From: Candidatus Altimarinota bacterium
Lineage (GTDB): Bacteria > Patescibacteria > JAEDAM01 > BD1-5 > UBA2023
Direction of reading: 5' to 3'
DNA: 17,419 bases
Assembly: GCA_018457335.1 (NCBI GenBank)
Contig: JAGYHI010000019.1
Location: 1-17,419 of the forward strand
The number at the start of each line of letters is the position of its first letter. The stretch's first letter is position 1. The notes under the pieces were generated by a model. The model saw only the letters and a program-made list of their open reading frames with translations. It did no database searches and was not told where the DNA came from. Below, in pieces: positions 1 to 8,103 of the stretch. The position numbers and the translations under genes are program-made.

Positions 1-90
1 TTAGATATCATCAAAAAAACTTTTAATATAACTAATGAGCCAAAACAGTGAGTGCTTCAATCTCTACGAAATTCATTTTTAGATCTTTAA
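1..90 (+). CDS. C-terminal end of an upstream gene (partial)
   Basis: Frame 1 is open from the window edge to a TAA at 88-90 if TGA at 49-51 is read as glycine. It would give the last 29 residues of a protein, ending ...SLRNSFLDL. It stops 11 bases before the lipoprotein ATG, the tight spacing of an operon, so the four genes that follow may be downstream members of a longer transcript. The fragment is too short for any family assignment. It could also be chance open frame, although AT-rich DNA usually meets TAA or TAG sooner. Confidence 0.5.
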
Positions 91-101
91 TTTTTATTTT
101 T

Positions 102-1289
102 ATGAAATTTTTTGTTTCGATTTTTGCTTTTTGTTTCTTAGCTTCTTGCGTAGCCACTGGACCTACTCAAAATAAGAGTGGTGATACTTCAGACGATTTT
201 AAGAAAATATCAATTTCCTGTAATGATGCAGATTTGAAAGATTGTGGGAAAGATAATGAAGCTGATGTTGTGGAATGAGTTCTAAAAATCAATGATACGG
301 TTTGCGATTTGGGAAAAAATATAAATCCAAGCCAATATGAAAATATTTTTCATAATTTTGATAATCGTACGGATCAAATTAGTGACATTTCTCTAGAAGA
401 ATCTGCTGATGGTATAAAACAGTTGGATTTCACTCTTAATAAGAGAAATGTGGATGAGACAAAACAGGGAAGAAATATTAATATCATGTTTGATCTTACA
501 TATTTTTCTGATAACAAAACTGTTGAAAGTGATGTTTTTGAAAACCGAAAAAAAATTCTCAAAAATATCATTTTACAAGGAGTAGATGATTTTAAGGTGA
601 ATTACGGGGATAGTATTAATCTATTTTATATTGGGACATCTGACTATGGAAATGCGAAAGATGGACATAAAAATTATGCTATCACTGATACAAATACTTT
701 AATTTTGAAAAAAGAAGGTTCGAGTTTGAGTGGTAAATACTCGATTCGCTATATCTGTGAAAAAAATACCCGAAAACGAACTATGAAATTATATTATGAG
801 AGTGATGGAAAACATAATATTGCCAGCAAGAAGGATAATTCTAGTATTGAATATGTTGATAATTTAAATTCTTTAAACGAAAGACTTGTTGATATTATTA
901 CAAAAAAATATCAACAAAATGAATTCAATCGAGGAACATATCTCTTAGAGAGTCTTGATAAAAATAAAAATTTCTTAAACCAAAAAGATTCTATAAATAT
1001 TTTGATTTCTGATATGTTTTTTCAAATTCACCCAGAAATGAAAAAGACCTATGGTATAGGTGGAGATGATTATAATTTTAATCAACATAATATTTTAGCA
1101 TCTATGAATTATTTTGAAAATTTTTATAAAAATACAATCCCAAATTTTTTGAATAATAAATGTCAAAATAATGAAAAATTATATATTTTAGGAATTGAGC
1201 TTGGTGATAATCTTATCTTAAAAAGAAAAATGAAAGAGTACTATCAAGATGTACTTTTTGAGCGATGTCAAACTGCATTTAATTCTTAA
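102..1289 (+). CDS. Predicted lipoprotein, family unknown, possible degenerate vWA-like fold
   Basis: This 395-residue protein begins with a lipoprotein signal peptide: a short charged start, a hydrophobic stretch, and the lipobox L-A-S-C at residues 13-16, so Cys16 is the expected lipidated residue. The ATG at 102 is chosen because it places the signal peptide at the N-terminus; a GTG at 48 would add 18 residues in front of it. Glycine 59 is encoded by TGA (276-278), which joins two apparent frames. A strand-like NINIMFDLTYFS near residue 126 and a second DSINILISDMFF near residue 302 recall the two hydrophobic strands of a von Willebrand A (Rossmann-type) domain, but the metal-site DxSxS is not intact. 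I do not recognise the family. It precedes the membrane/coiled-coil genes by 14 bases and is probably co-transcribed with them. Confidence 0.8.
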
Positions 1290-1303
1290 AAAATATAAAA
1301 AAT

Positions 1304-2230
1304 ATGTCTGCACTTATTGATTTAAAACAAAAAATACTTGCTTCAAAAGAATATATTCAAGATTTTTATAAAAAAAATGGAAACTCTCCAGAAGTTCGAA
1401 AAAATTTATCTGATTCATTTTTAAAAGAGGCTTTCGGAGATGAAATTGATTTATATAATGAAAAAACAGAGCGTTTTACAGAAAAAATGCAAGAGAATCA
1501 AAATAAACTTGTTGCCATCGAAAAGAAAAAACAAAAAGAAAAAGAAGGTCTCAATGGTATAGGTGAGGTAATTAAAAAGCATATAGATATTTTAAATGAA
1601 GAATATAGAGAACTTGAAGATATTCGTGGAAATCTAAAAGAATACAAAAATGATATGGGTTATTTCAAAGAAAAATTTGAGGAAAGTACAGATAAAATAA
1701 ATGAATTGACAGAAATTTTACAAGAATACGAATTTGCAGGGAAAAAAGACATCAAAACCGCCGTCGACGAACTCAAAGAAAAAATGGAGGCATTTTCAGA
1801 AGAAATCCAACCACAAATCACAAAGAAACTCAAAGAAAAGGCTCAAGAGGTTTTGGGTGAGAATTTTGAAAAAGAAAGGCGACAACTTGATGCCATCAAG
1901 CGCGTACATCTCCATTTTGATTGGATGATTTTTATAAAATATTTTCTTTTGATAGGTGGAGCTATTGCACTTTGTTGTATAGATTTCTTTTTGGTGCAAG
2001 CGATCGTAATAGAGGAGTTTAACTTATCTCGGTCAGCTTCACCTCAAACAGTTTTTCTCGTTACATACATTATTCCGTTGATTCCTTCAGTTATTTTACT
2101 TTGAGGTGAATTTATTGTTCGGAAATTTTTGAAAAATGATATATGATTTCAGAGATTTATTAGCATACTTTATTGGTTTATTGTATTTTTCATTATCTTA
2201 ACTGTCTTTTTTACATTTAAACCAAAGTAG
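1304..2230 (+). CDS. Coiled-coil protein with three C-terminal membrane helices, unknown function
   Basis: A 308-residue protein of unrecognised family. Residues about 45-190 are rich in Glu, Lys, Gln and heptad-spaced Leu/Ile and should form a long coiled coil. Hydrophobic segments follow at about 208-236, 249-268 and 286-304. TGA at 2102 (Gly267) and 2144 encode glycine; read in the standard code the protein would lose its third helix. The stop TAG at 2228-2230 abuts the next ATG directly, which argues for translational coupling. The arrangement, a soluble rod hung on a membrane bundle, mirrors the next gene, where helices come first and the coiled coil last. The two may form one envelope complex (inference). 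Confidence 0.82.
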
Positions 2231-2956
2231 ATGATTATTGAACCAGTTTGATGACAAATTCAAGTGTTTGATCTTATTGTACGATTAATAATTTTTCTTT
2301 TCGGAATTCCTATCATTATTCGAGTTTTAGTTCGATTCTTTGACACAGATGAATTTGTTGACTTTATCCGATATCTTGCATTTCCAATTTATGCACTTCC
2401 GCTTTATATTTATCTACTTATCGAGCGTAAATTTTTATTGCGTCGTGAGGAACAGGTATTTGCAAGAGCACACAAGTTTGCTATTGATTTTTCCACTTTT
2501 GAAGCAAATATTGCAGAAAATATGAGTGCTGATAAAATTTTCTCACTTTCAGAAATGGTAAATACCAATTTTTCTGAAGTACGAACAAAAAGTGATCGTC
2601 TTTTTGATACGCTAAAACGTATTGAAAGTTACCTTGCAAGAGAAAAGGAGCAGTCGAAAAAAACTGGATTTTTTGCTTGGTTGGGAGGGTTATTTTCTTC
2701 AAAAACCTCAAAAGAAAATCTTTCTGATTCTATTTCTACTAAGATAGCGCGTCTTGAAAAAGATATAGAAAATACAAGTAAAAAAATCCAGCACTTAAAA
2801 GGTGTTATCGATTCAAATTATCAAGGGGAAATTGCAAATATAGAAAATCATATAAAAATTTTGCAGGAAAATCGAAAAAATGAAAAAGCTTTTTATGAAA
2901 AAAGAAAAGCTGAATATCAAGAAATTATTGATAAAACACTTATTTCTATTAAATAA
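2231..2956 (+). CDS. Membrane protein with C-terminal coiled coil, unknown function
   Basis: A 241-residue protein starting at the ATG immediately after the previous stop. Its sixth codon is followed by two consecutive TGA glycine codons (2249 and 2252), so a standard-code reader would miss the true start and begin later. Two hydrophobic helices lie at about residues 14-36 and 47-62. A mixed helical region and a Gly/Trp/Phe-rich patch (FFAWLGGLFSS) follow, and a highly charged coiled coil occupies about 175-235. No catalytic motif is visible and the family is not recognised. The next gene starts 6 bases downstream, so it is almost certainly in the same operon as the Hsp70-SBD/nuclease protein. 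Confidence 0.82.
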
Positions 2957-2962
2957 TTTTTT

Positions 2963-4333
2963 ATGCCGAAAGAAAAAGGAAGTATTTATGATCAATATAT
3001 AGTCGAAGCAACACCATCTCCCTCTGACAAAAAAGTGATATATAAATCTAATTTTTGGAGTGAATTTTGGAAACTGGTGCTTGCATTTTTGATAGCATTA
3101 CTATTATTTTTGCTATTGTACTGGTTATTTTTGCGTTTTTTTTGAGATAAAGAATCTAAAAATAATAAACCAAAAGAAAAGACAACTCAAGAAAAAATAA
3201 TGTCTGAGACTGCTCCTTGAAAGTGTCAAAAGAATACAGATTATGTATTTATTTCTCCAAAAAATAAAGAATTGCAAGGGGCTTTAGAGAAGTTTGGAAA
3301 TCAAAATAATGCAAATGATGAGGAATTTAGGCAAAATTTTAAAACACTCCATAATCAATATCAGGATTTTATTGATCAAAATAAAGACGAGCCTTGGTTT
3401 CAAAATGATGAAAATTTCAAACAAATTCGTCAACAGTGAGATGAGATATTTGGAAGAAATGAAACTATTTTATCTTCAGATAAGGCTTTAGGAATTGAAG
3501 TGGCTGATGGAAGTATGAGTGTTATTATTCCAGCAAATATGACTTTTCCTGTAACAAAATCTAATTTATATAGTCCACATGAAGAATATCAAGATTGATT
3601 TACGTTTAAGATTTATCATGGAAATGATAAAATTGCAAAAAATAACACTCTTCTGTGAACTTATTATATTGGTGGGTTTAAACCTTTAAAAGAGAAACAG
3701 GTAAGACTAAAAATTACTTTCGATGTGGATAAAAATGGAAAACTCAAATTTATAGCAAAAGATATTTTAAACCCAGAAAATAAATTAGAGGGATATTTAG
3801 ATACAGAGCTTGATATACTCTCTCGTGGTGGGAAAAATAATACAGAAATCAAGCAAGATATTTCTCATTTTAGACAGTCTTTTGAAGATTATTTCAATAA
3901 TAAAACATCAAAAAAATCAGAATTTAATACTTGAGATATTGTTTCAGTGACGGATGTGATAGATTGAGATACTTTTCGTTTTTCTCTTGATGGAAAAATT
4001 GCAACTGCTCGTATGATAGGTATTGATGCTCCAGAAAATTCTACTCTTAGAAAAGGTTATACAGAAGCATATTGAGAAGAATCCAAACAATTTTTACAAT
4101 CAAAAATTGCGGGAAAAAAAGTATATATTGAATTTGATAGTTCACAAGCAGAAATCGATAAATATGGACGGTATCTCGTGTATGTGTTTTTAGGAGATGA
4201 AAATATTAATAATACTATGATTGAGAAGGGGTTCGCTAAGGAATACACTTATAACACACCTTATAAATATCAGTCACAATTTATTGACTCTCAAAATCAG
4301 GCAAAAAATATGAAATCCGGAATTTGGAAATAA
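2963..4333 (+). CDS. Membrane-anchored fusion of an Hsp70 substrate-binding domain and a thermonuclease (SNase) domain
   Basis: 456 residues in three parts. A single hydrophobic helix (about 35-60) is followed by a charged linker. Residues about 176-267 match the DnaK substrate-binding beta domain: it opens LGIEVADGSMSVIIPAN (DnaK: LGIE, GVM, IAKN), has LLGTYYIGGFKP (DnaK: SLGQFNLDGINP) and closes TFDVDKNGKLKFIAKD (DnaK: TFDIDADGILHVSAKD). No Hsp70 ATPase domain or helical lid is present. Residues about 325-456 are a staphylococcal-nuclease fold with VIDGDT, RMIGIDAPE, KYGRYLVYV and a closing SGIW; Asp336, Arg350, Asp355, Glu358 and Arg403 match the catalytic/metal residues Asp21, Arg35, Asp40, Glu43 and Arg87. 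Eight TGA codons encode glycine, including Gly232, Gly335 (DGDT) and Gly371, all conserved positions. The likely role is a calcium-dependent nuclease held at the membrane, possibly facing outward, with a peptide-binding module; orientation and substrate are inference. A terminator follows. Confidence 0.9.
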
Positions 4334-4340
4334 AAAACCA

Positions 4341-4380
4341 AATCCCCCGAGAAATCTCGAATTTTCTGGGGGATTTTTTT
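4341..4380 (+). terminator. Rho-independent terminator of the SBD-nuclease operon
   Basis: AATCCCCC (4341-4348) pairs with GGGGGATT (4368-4375), followed by a run of T. The loop contains a smaller CGAG...CTCG stem. It begins 8 bases after the nuclease stop codon and faces the - strand terminator at 4396-4430. Confidence 0.88.
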
Positions 4381-4395
4381 GTGGGATTTTAGGGA

Positions 4396-4430
4396 AAATA
4401 AAAAAACTGAGAACCTATATAAGTTCTCAG
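4396..4430 (-). terminator. Rho-independent terminator of the small membrane protein gene
   Basis: CTGAGAAC (4407-4414) and GTTCTCAG (4423-4430) form a perfect 8-bp stem with an 8-base loop. Read on the - strand it is followed by a long T run (A run 4396-4406 on +). The code-25 stop codon TAG of the gene lies in the hairpin loop (4415-4417). Confidence 0.85.
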
Positions 4431-4687
4431 CAGACAGAGTTGAAGTATCAATGGTTGGCATCGAAAAGCTTATCTTTTTTGTAGAAATATAACATTACTG
4501 TTATTATTCCGGAAAGAATCCAAACACTAAAAATAAAAAGCCATCCCCATGCACTAAGAGGTATTATCCAATTGCCCCCATTAATTATCAATCCAAAAAA
4601 ATCTATTAAGATTATTAAGCTTGTCGCTATGAACAGAAGATATAATATTATACATGGAATGTATAGTAAAAATACTTTATAGTTCAT
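4415..4687 (-). CDS. Small two-helix membrane protein, unknown function
   Basis: The start at 4687 (MNYKVFLL...) is fixed by a GGAGG Shine-Dalgarno five bases upstream, rare in this window; in-frame ATGs at 4699 and 4729 are less likely. The protein has two strong hydrophobic helices (about residues 4-31 and 40-68) separated by a GGNW turn, then a charged tail YKKDKLFDANH. In code 25 it has 90 residues, ending at TAG 4415-4417. In the standard code it would end at residue 79 on TGA 4448-4450, just before the terminator. All glycines in the first 79 residues use GGN codons. The gene has its own consensus promoter and terminator and lies opposite its neighbours. Family not recognised; it may be a recent import. 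Confidence 0.75.
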
Positions 4688-4764
4688 TTTAACCTCCATT
4701 CTCCCGCAAATATTTCTCCATACCCCCAATGAGTAGGTCCTTCATATTACAAAGAGATATTATC

Positions 4765-4792
4765 ATAATAATTAAATATACATTTTTGTCAA
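4765..4792 (-). promoter_or_regulatory. Sigma70-type promoter for the small membrane protein
   Basis: On the - strand a perfect -35 TTGACA (4792-4787) is followed after 16 bases by -10 TATTAT (4770-4765). The expected start point is near 4758, giving a leader of about 70 bases that ends in GGAGG. Confidence 0.75.
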
Positions 4793-4825
4793 TATGAAAT
4801 TCTACTTTTCCTTCCAAAAAGCCAG

Positions 4826-4843
4826 TTTTTCTGTATAATACAA
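4826..4843 (+). promoter_or_regulatory. proS promoter, -10 region
   Basis: TTTTTCTGTATAATACAA contains a perfect -10 hexamer TATAAT at 4834-4839, about 35 bases before the proS ATG. No good -35 is visible. The same 18 bases occur upstream of typA at 12287-12304. Confidence 0.72.
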
Positions 4844-4874
4844 AGTAAATTCGTATTTTTTAACCTGATTTATT

Positions 4875-6557
4875 ATGCTCAAACTTTCAAATTTTCCTTT
4901 TAATACCCTCAAATCCGTCCCAAAAGTCAGTGATAATCACTCGACCAGTCTTTTGCTTCAAGGAAGTTACATTAGACAAGTTATGGCTGGGGCTTATGAA
5001 TTTCTCCCTATGGGGTACAGAGTTTTGAGAAATATTGAAAATATAATCAGAGAAGAGATGGATAGAGCAGGTTATCATGAAATGCTTATGACTATTTTGA
5101 CTCCAAGAGAACTTTGGGAAACTACAAACAGATGGGAAATTCCTGAATATTTTAAGGTGCCTGCTTGGGGAAGTAGTGAATACAGAATTGCTCCAACAAA
5201 TGAGGAAAATGTAACAAATATCATGAATGAATTTATTCAATCTTATAAAGATTTACCAACTTGTGTGTATCATATTCAAAAAAAATTTAGAAATGAAAAA
5301 AGAGCAAAATCTGGACTTTTAAGATGAAGAGAATTTACAATGAAAGATGCTTATAGTTTTCATACAAATATAGAAGATTTTGAGAAATTTTATGAAACTG
5401 TGAAAGATGTGTATATGAGGGTTTTTGATAGACTTTGACTTTGAGCTGACACTGTGATTGCAGATGCTGATTGAGGGGCTATTAGTGATAAAAATTCCCA
5501 TGAATTTCAAACCTTTTTAGAGATTTGAGAAGATATAATTGTACAAGATTCAAGCTGATATTGTTATAATTTAGAGCTTGCTTCAGGAGTTGCTGATGAG
5601 AAAAATTTGGATGAAGAAACTCAAAAAATGGAGCTTATTGATAGTATTTCAGAGATTGTAACTATGGAAAAAATGGCTGAATATTTTAAGTCTCCACTTT
5701 GGAAAATGTTAAAAACTGTGGTTTATAAAACAGAATCAGGAAAATATTTTTCTATTGTAATTAGAGGAGATTTAGATGTAAATGAAATAAAAGTAAGAAA
5801 ATTTATTGCAAAAAAATATGGGGAAAATTTTGAGCAAGCAACAGAGGAAGATTTAGAAAAATTAGGAACAGTGAGAGGATTTGTGACTCCACTTAAAATT
5901 TCAGAATTACAAATTGAAAACTTTGCAGATGAGAGCTTAAAATCAGCAAAAAATTATTTTGGTGGAGCAAATGGTGTTGCAAAATCAAGTAAAAATGTAA
6001 ATATAGAAGATCTTGATATTTCAGAATTTGGAGATTTTAATGAGCCAGTAGAAGGATTTACTTCAAAAAATGTTCCTTGAGAAAAACTTACTTTTAGAAA
6101 AGCTTCAGAAGTTGGAAATATTTTTCATCTTGGTACAAAATATACAAAACCATTCGGGATTTCATATTTAGATGAAAATAATAAAATGGTTGATAAAGTA
6201 GAAATGTGATGTTATGGAATCGGAGTTTCAAGACTTATGTGAGTTATGGCTGAATATTTTATGACCGAGAAAGGAATTGCTTGGCCAGAAAATGTGGCAC
6301 CAGCTGAGTATTATATTATTGTAATTGGAGAAGAAAATGTAGAGAAAGCCACTGAACTCGCAAAAAAACTTGAATCAGAAGGGAAAACTGTAATTTTAGA
6401 TGATAGAATGGGAAAAAAATTTGGATTCTGACAAAAGGCAGGAGACTCAGAGTTATGGGGAATCCCAAACAGAATTGTAATTTCAAAAAAGACTTTGGAG
6501 CAAGGTGGATATGAGTTGAAAAAAAGAGGGGAGGAAGAGAAAATTATAGAATTGTAA
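4875..6557 (+). CDS. proS: Prolyl-tRNA synthetase, bacterial type
   Basis: 560 residues, the usual length for bacterial ProRS, which charges tRNA-Pro with proline in the cytosol. The N-terminal catalytic core contains class II motif 2 as FRNEKRAKSGLLRGREFTMK, where Gly151 is TGA (5325), followed by DAYSF. The inserted editing (INS, YbaK-like) domain, which removes mischarged alanine in this family, spans about 245-395. The core resumes with FRKASEVGNIFHLG and motif 3 EMGCYGIGVSRLMGVM, with Gly445 as TGA. The anticodon-binding domain runs from about 473 to the end. Ten TGA glycine codons make this the most TGA-rich gene here. The ATG at 4875 follows an AT-rich leader without Shine-Dalgarno. 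The nucleoside hydrolase gene starts 18 bases after its stop. Confidence 0.97.
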
Positions 6558-6575
6558 AACTTAACTTTAAAACTT

Positions 6576-7430
6576 ATGAAACACATCATTTTAGATACTG
6601 ATTTAGGTTGAGATGCTGATGATATATTTGCACTTCTATTTGCGATTAATTCTCCTGAGTTGAAAATTGATTTGATCGTCACAAGTGATGAATATAAAAG
6701 TCACAGAGCAAGATATACAGAGGAATTTCTTGAGATGATAGATGTAAAAATTCCTGTGGTTGCTGGACTTGATGTGGGAAATACAAAATTGTTTGTGGTA
6801 GAAAATCAGATAAAAGATACAAAAAGAAAGGTGGATGAAAACTTTTTGGAAGCAATAAAACAGGTGGTTGAAAAAAATGAAATGACCCATTATGTTTGTA
6901 TTGGAACTCAATCAAATCTTGCAGTTTTTATTAAAAGGTATCCGCATTTAAAAAATAAGGTGAAAATATTATTTATGGGAGGGGCTATCAATTATAGAAA
7001 ACCAAATTGCGCTCAGCATAATATCAAATATGATGTGCCACCTGCAATCGAAGTTTTCCATTCAGACTGGGATAAAAAATATGTTTTGAGTGATGTGACT
7101 TTTCGGGAAGAGATAAAAATTGACAAACAATCACAAATGTATAAGGAACTCAAAAAACTCAATAAAAAGCATACTAATTTCATTATTGAATCAATGAATT
7201 CTTTATTTGAAAAACTATGTCCAGAAACCCGTATGCACGACCCGCTTACACTTTCTTATCTCATAAATGAGCAAATTATTGATTTTGAAACTCAAAAAAT
7301 CACTATGAATGAGAAATGAATTATGAAACTTTCCCCAGATGGAAGAGAAACTATCGTTTCTAAAAAGGCAAATTATGAACTGTTTTTGGAGATATTTAAG
7401 GAAAGGATTTATCAAGATATAGTGAAATAG
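6576..7430 (+). CDS. Inosine/uridine-preferring nucleoside hydrolase family protein
   Basis: 284 residues. Nucleoside hydrolases cleave the N-glycosidic bond of ribonucleosides to free base and ribose, using a calcium bound by N-terminal aspartates. Here the motif is DTDLGGDADD at residues 7-16, with Gly12 encoded by TGA (6609). ILFMGGA and a C-terminal HDPLTLSYL match the family's central MGG and late HDP metal-site motif. The family's AEFNI motif is changed to AQHNI, so a glutamate and an aromatic are replaced; substrate preference cannot be read off. A second TGA glycine at 7317 is needed to reach the true TAG at 7428. It sits between proS and rlmH in a tight + strand group and may serve nucleoside salvage, plausible for a CPR cell with limited biosynthesis (inference). 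Confidence 0.85.
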
Positions 7431-7458
7431 TATAATTTTATAAAATTATTAAAACCTC

Positions 7459-7911
7459 ATGATAAAAATCCTCTCATTTGTAGACTCATTTAAGCAATAT
7501 GAAAAACCAATTTCAGAATTTCAAAAAAGACTTGGAAAAAAAGTCGAACTCATAAAACTCAAACCCAGTAAAAAAAGAGAAGAGTCGGAGATGAAAAAAG
7601 AAGAAACTGATCGACTTTTACAAGTTTTAGAAAAGACAAAATGATATAAAGTTTTACTTTTTATTGGTGGGAAAAATTTTGATTCTATTGAGTTTGAAAA
7701 ATTTATTGCAGAAAAAGAGATGAATTTTGGCGAAGTGGTATTTATAATCTGAGGAGCTTTTTGAGTAGATTTTGAGAAAATCCAGCATTTGATCGACTAC
7801 AAATTTTCATTTTCAAAGATGACTTTTCCGCATTCACTGGCTTTACTTATTTTGTATGAACAGTTGTACCGATCCGATACGATCAAGAGTGGGAAAAATT
7901 ATCATAAGTAG
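7459..7911 (+). CDS. rlmH: 23S rRNA (pseudouridine1915-N3)-methyltransferase RlmH
   Basis: 150 residues, the usual size of this SPOUT-class enzyme, which methylates pseudouridine 1915 in helix 69 of 23S rRNA using S-adenosylmethionine. Visible family marks are the N-terminal EFQKRL, LLFIGGKNFDS, the knot loop VVFIIGGAFGVD, and the signature tail MTFPHSLALLILYEQLYRSDTI followed by YHK at the C-terminus. TGA at 7642, 7750 and 7762 encode glycine; the last two form the GG...G of the SAM-binding loop, so the gene looks broken in the standard code. It starts 28 bases after the nucleoside hydrolase and is probably the last gene of the proS group. No convincing terminator follows. Confidence 0.93.
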
Positions 7912-7947
7912 GTTTTTCTTTTAAAATAAGGGAGAAAAAATATATTT

Positions 7948-7974
7948 CATACAAATCATACTTTTCATACTTCG
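7948..7974 (+). repeat. Imperfect 9-bp tandem repeat, three units
   Basis: CATACAAAT, CATACTTTT and CATACTTCG lie head to tail with 9-bp period between rlmH and the beta-propeller gene. The middle unit is the reverse complement of AAAAGTATG, close to the AAAAGTAGG unit repeated at 14251-14286. Confidence 0.55.
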
Positions 7975-7994
7975 TGAAATTTAGGGTTTTTTCT

Positions 7995-8019
7995 TGATTT
8001 TTTCGCCTGCAAAAAATCA
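7995..8019. repeat. AT-rich inverted repeat between rlmH and the propeller gene
   Basis: TGATTTTTT (7995-8003) and AAAAAATCA (8011-8019) form a perfect 9-bp stem around a 7-base loop. It could act as a weak terminator for the rlmH transcript, but no long T run follows on either strand, so the role is unclear. Confidence 0.4.
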
Positions 8020-8044
8020 TCTTGAAAAATATACAAAGAAACTA

Positions 8045-8072
8045 TTGCAAAAAAATGAGAAACTCATATAAT
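8045..8072 (+). promoter_or_regulatory. Promoter of the beta-propeller/SanA pair
   Basis: A perfect -10 TATAAT (8067-8072) with a weak -35 TTGCAA (8045-8050) at 16-bp spacing, ending about 31 bases before the ATG at 8104. Confidence 0.6.
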
Positions 8073-8103
8073 TTAGGTGTTTATTTCTTTATTTTTTAGA
8101 GAT

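Noticed and set aside
3485..4333. Two separate genes, an Hsp70 fragment and a nuclease
   Set aside because: The frame is continuous through the linker (about residues 268-324), with no TAA or TAG and no start codon with supporting signals at the nuclease boundary.
4875..6557. proS, and other genes, as pseudogenes or multiple fragments
   Set aside because: Every break is TGA in frame, at positions where glycine is conserved; there are no frameshifts and no internal TAA or TAG. Recoding explains all of them.
7912..8044. A clear terminator after rlmH
   Set aside because: Only weak or AT-only stems are present and none has a proper T run after it, so it is listed as an inverted repeat rather than a terminator.
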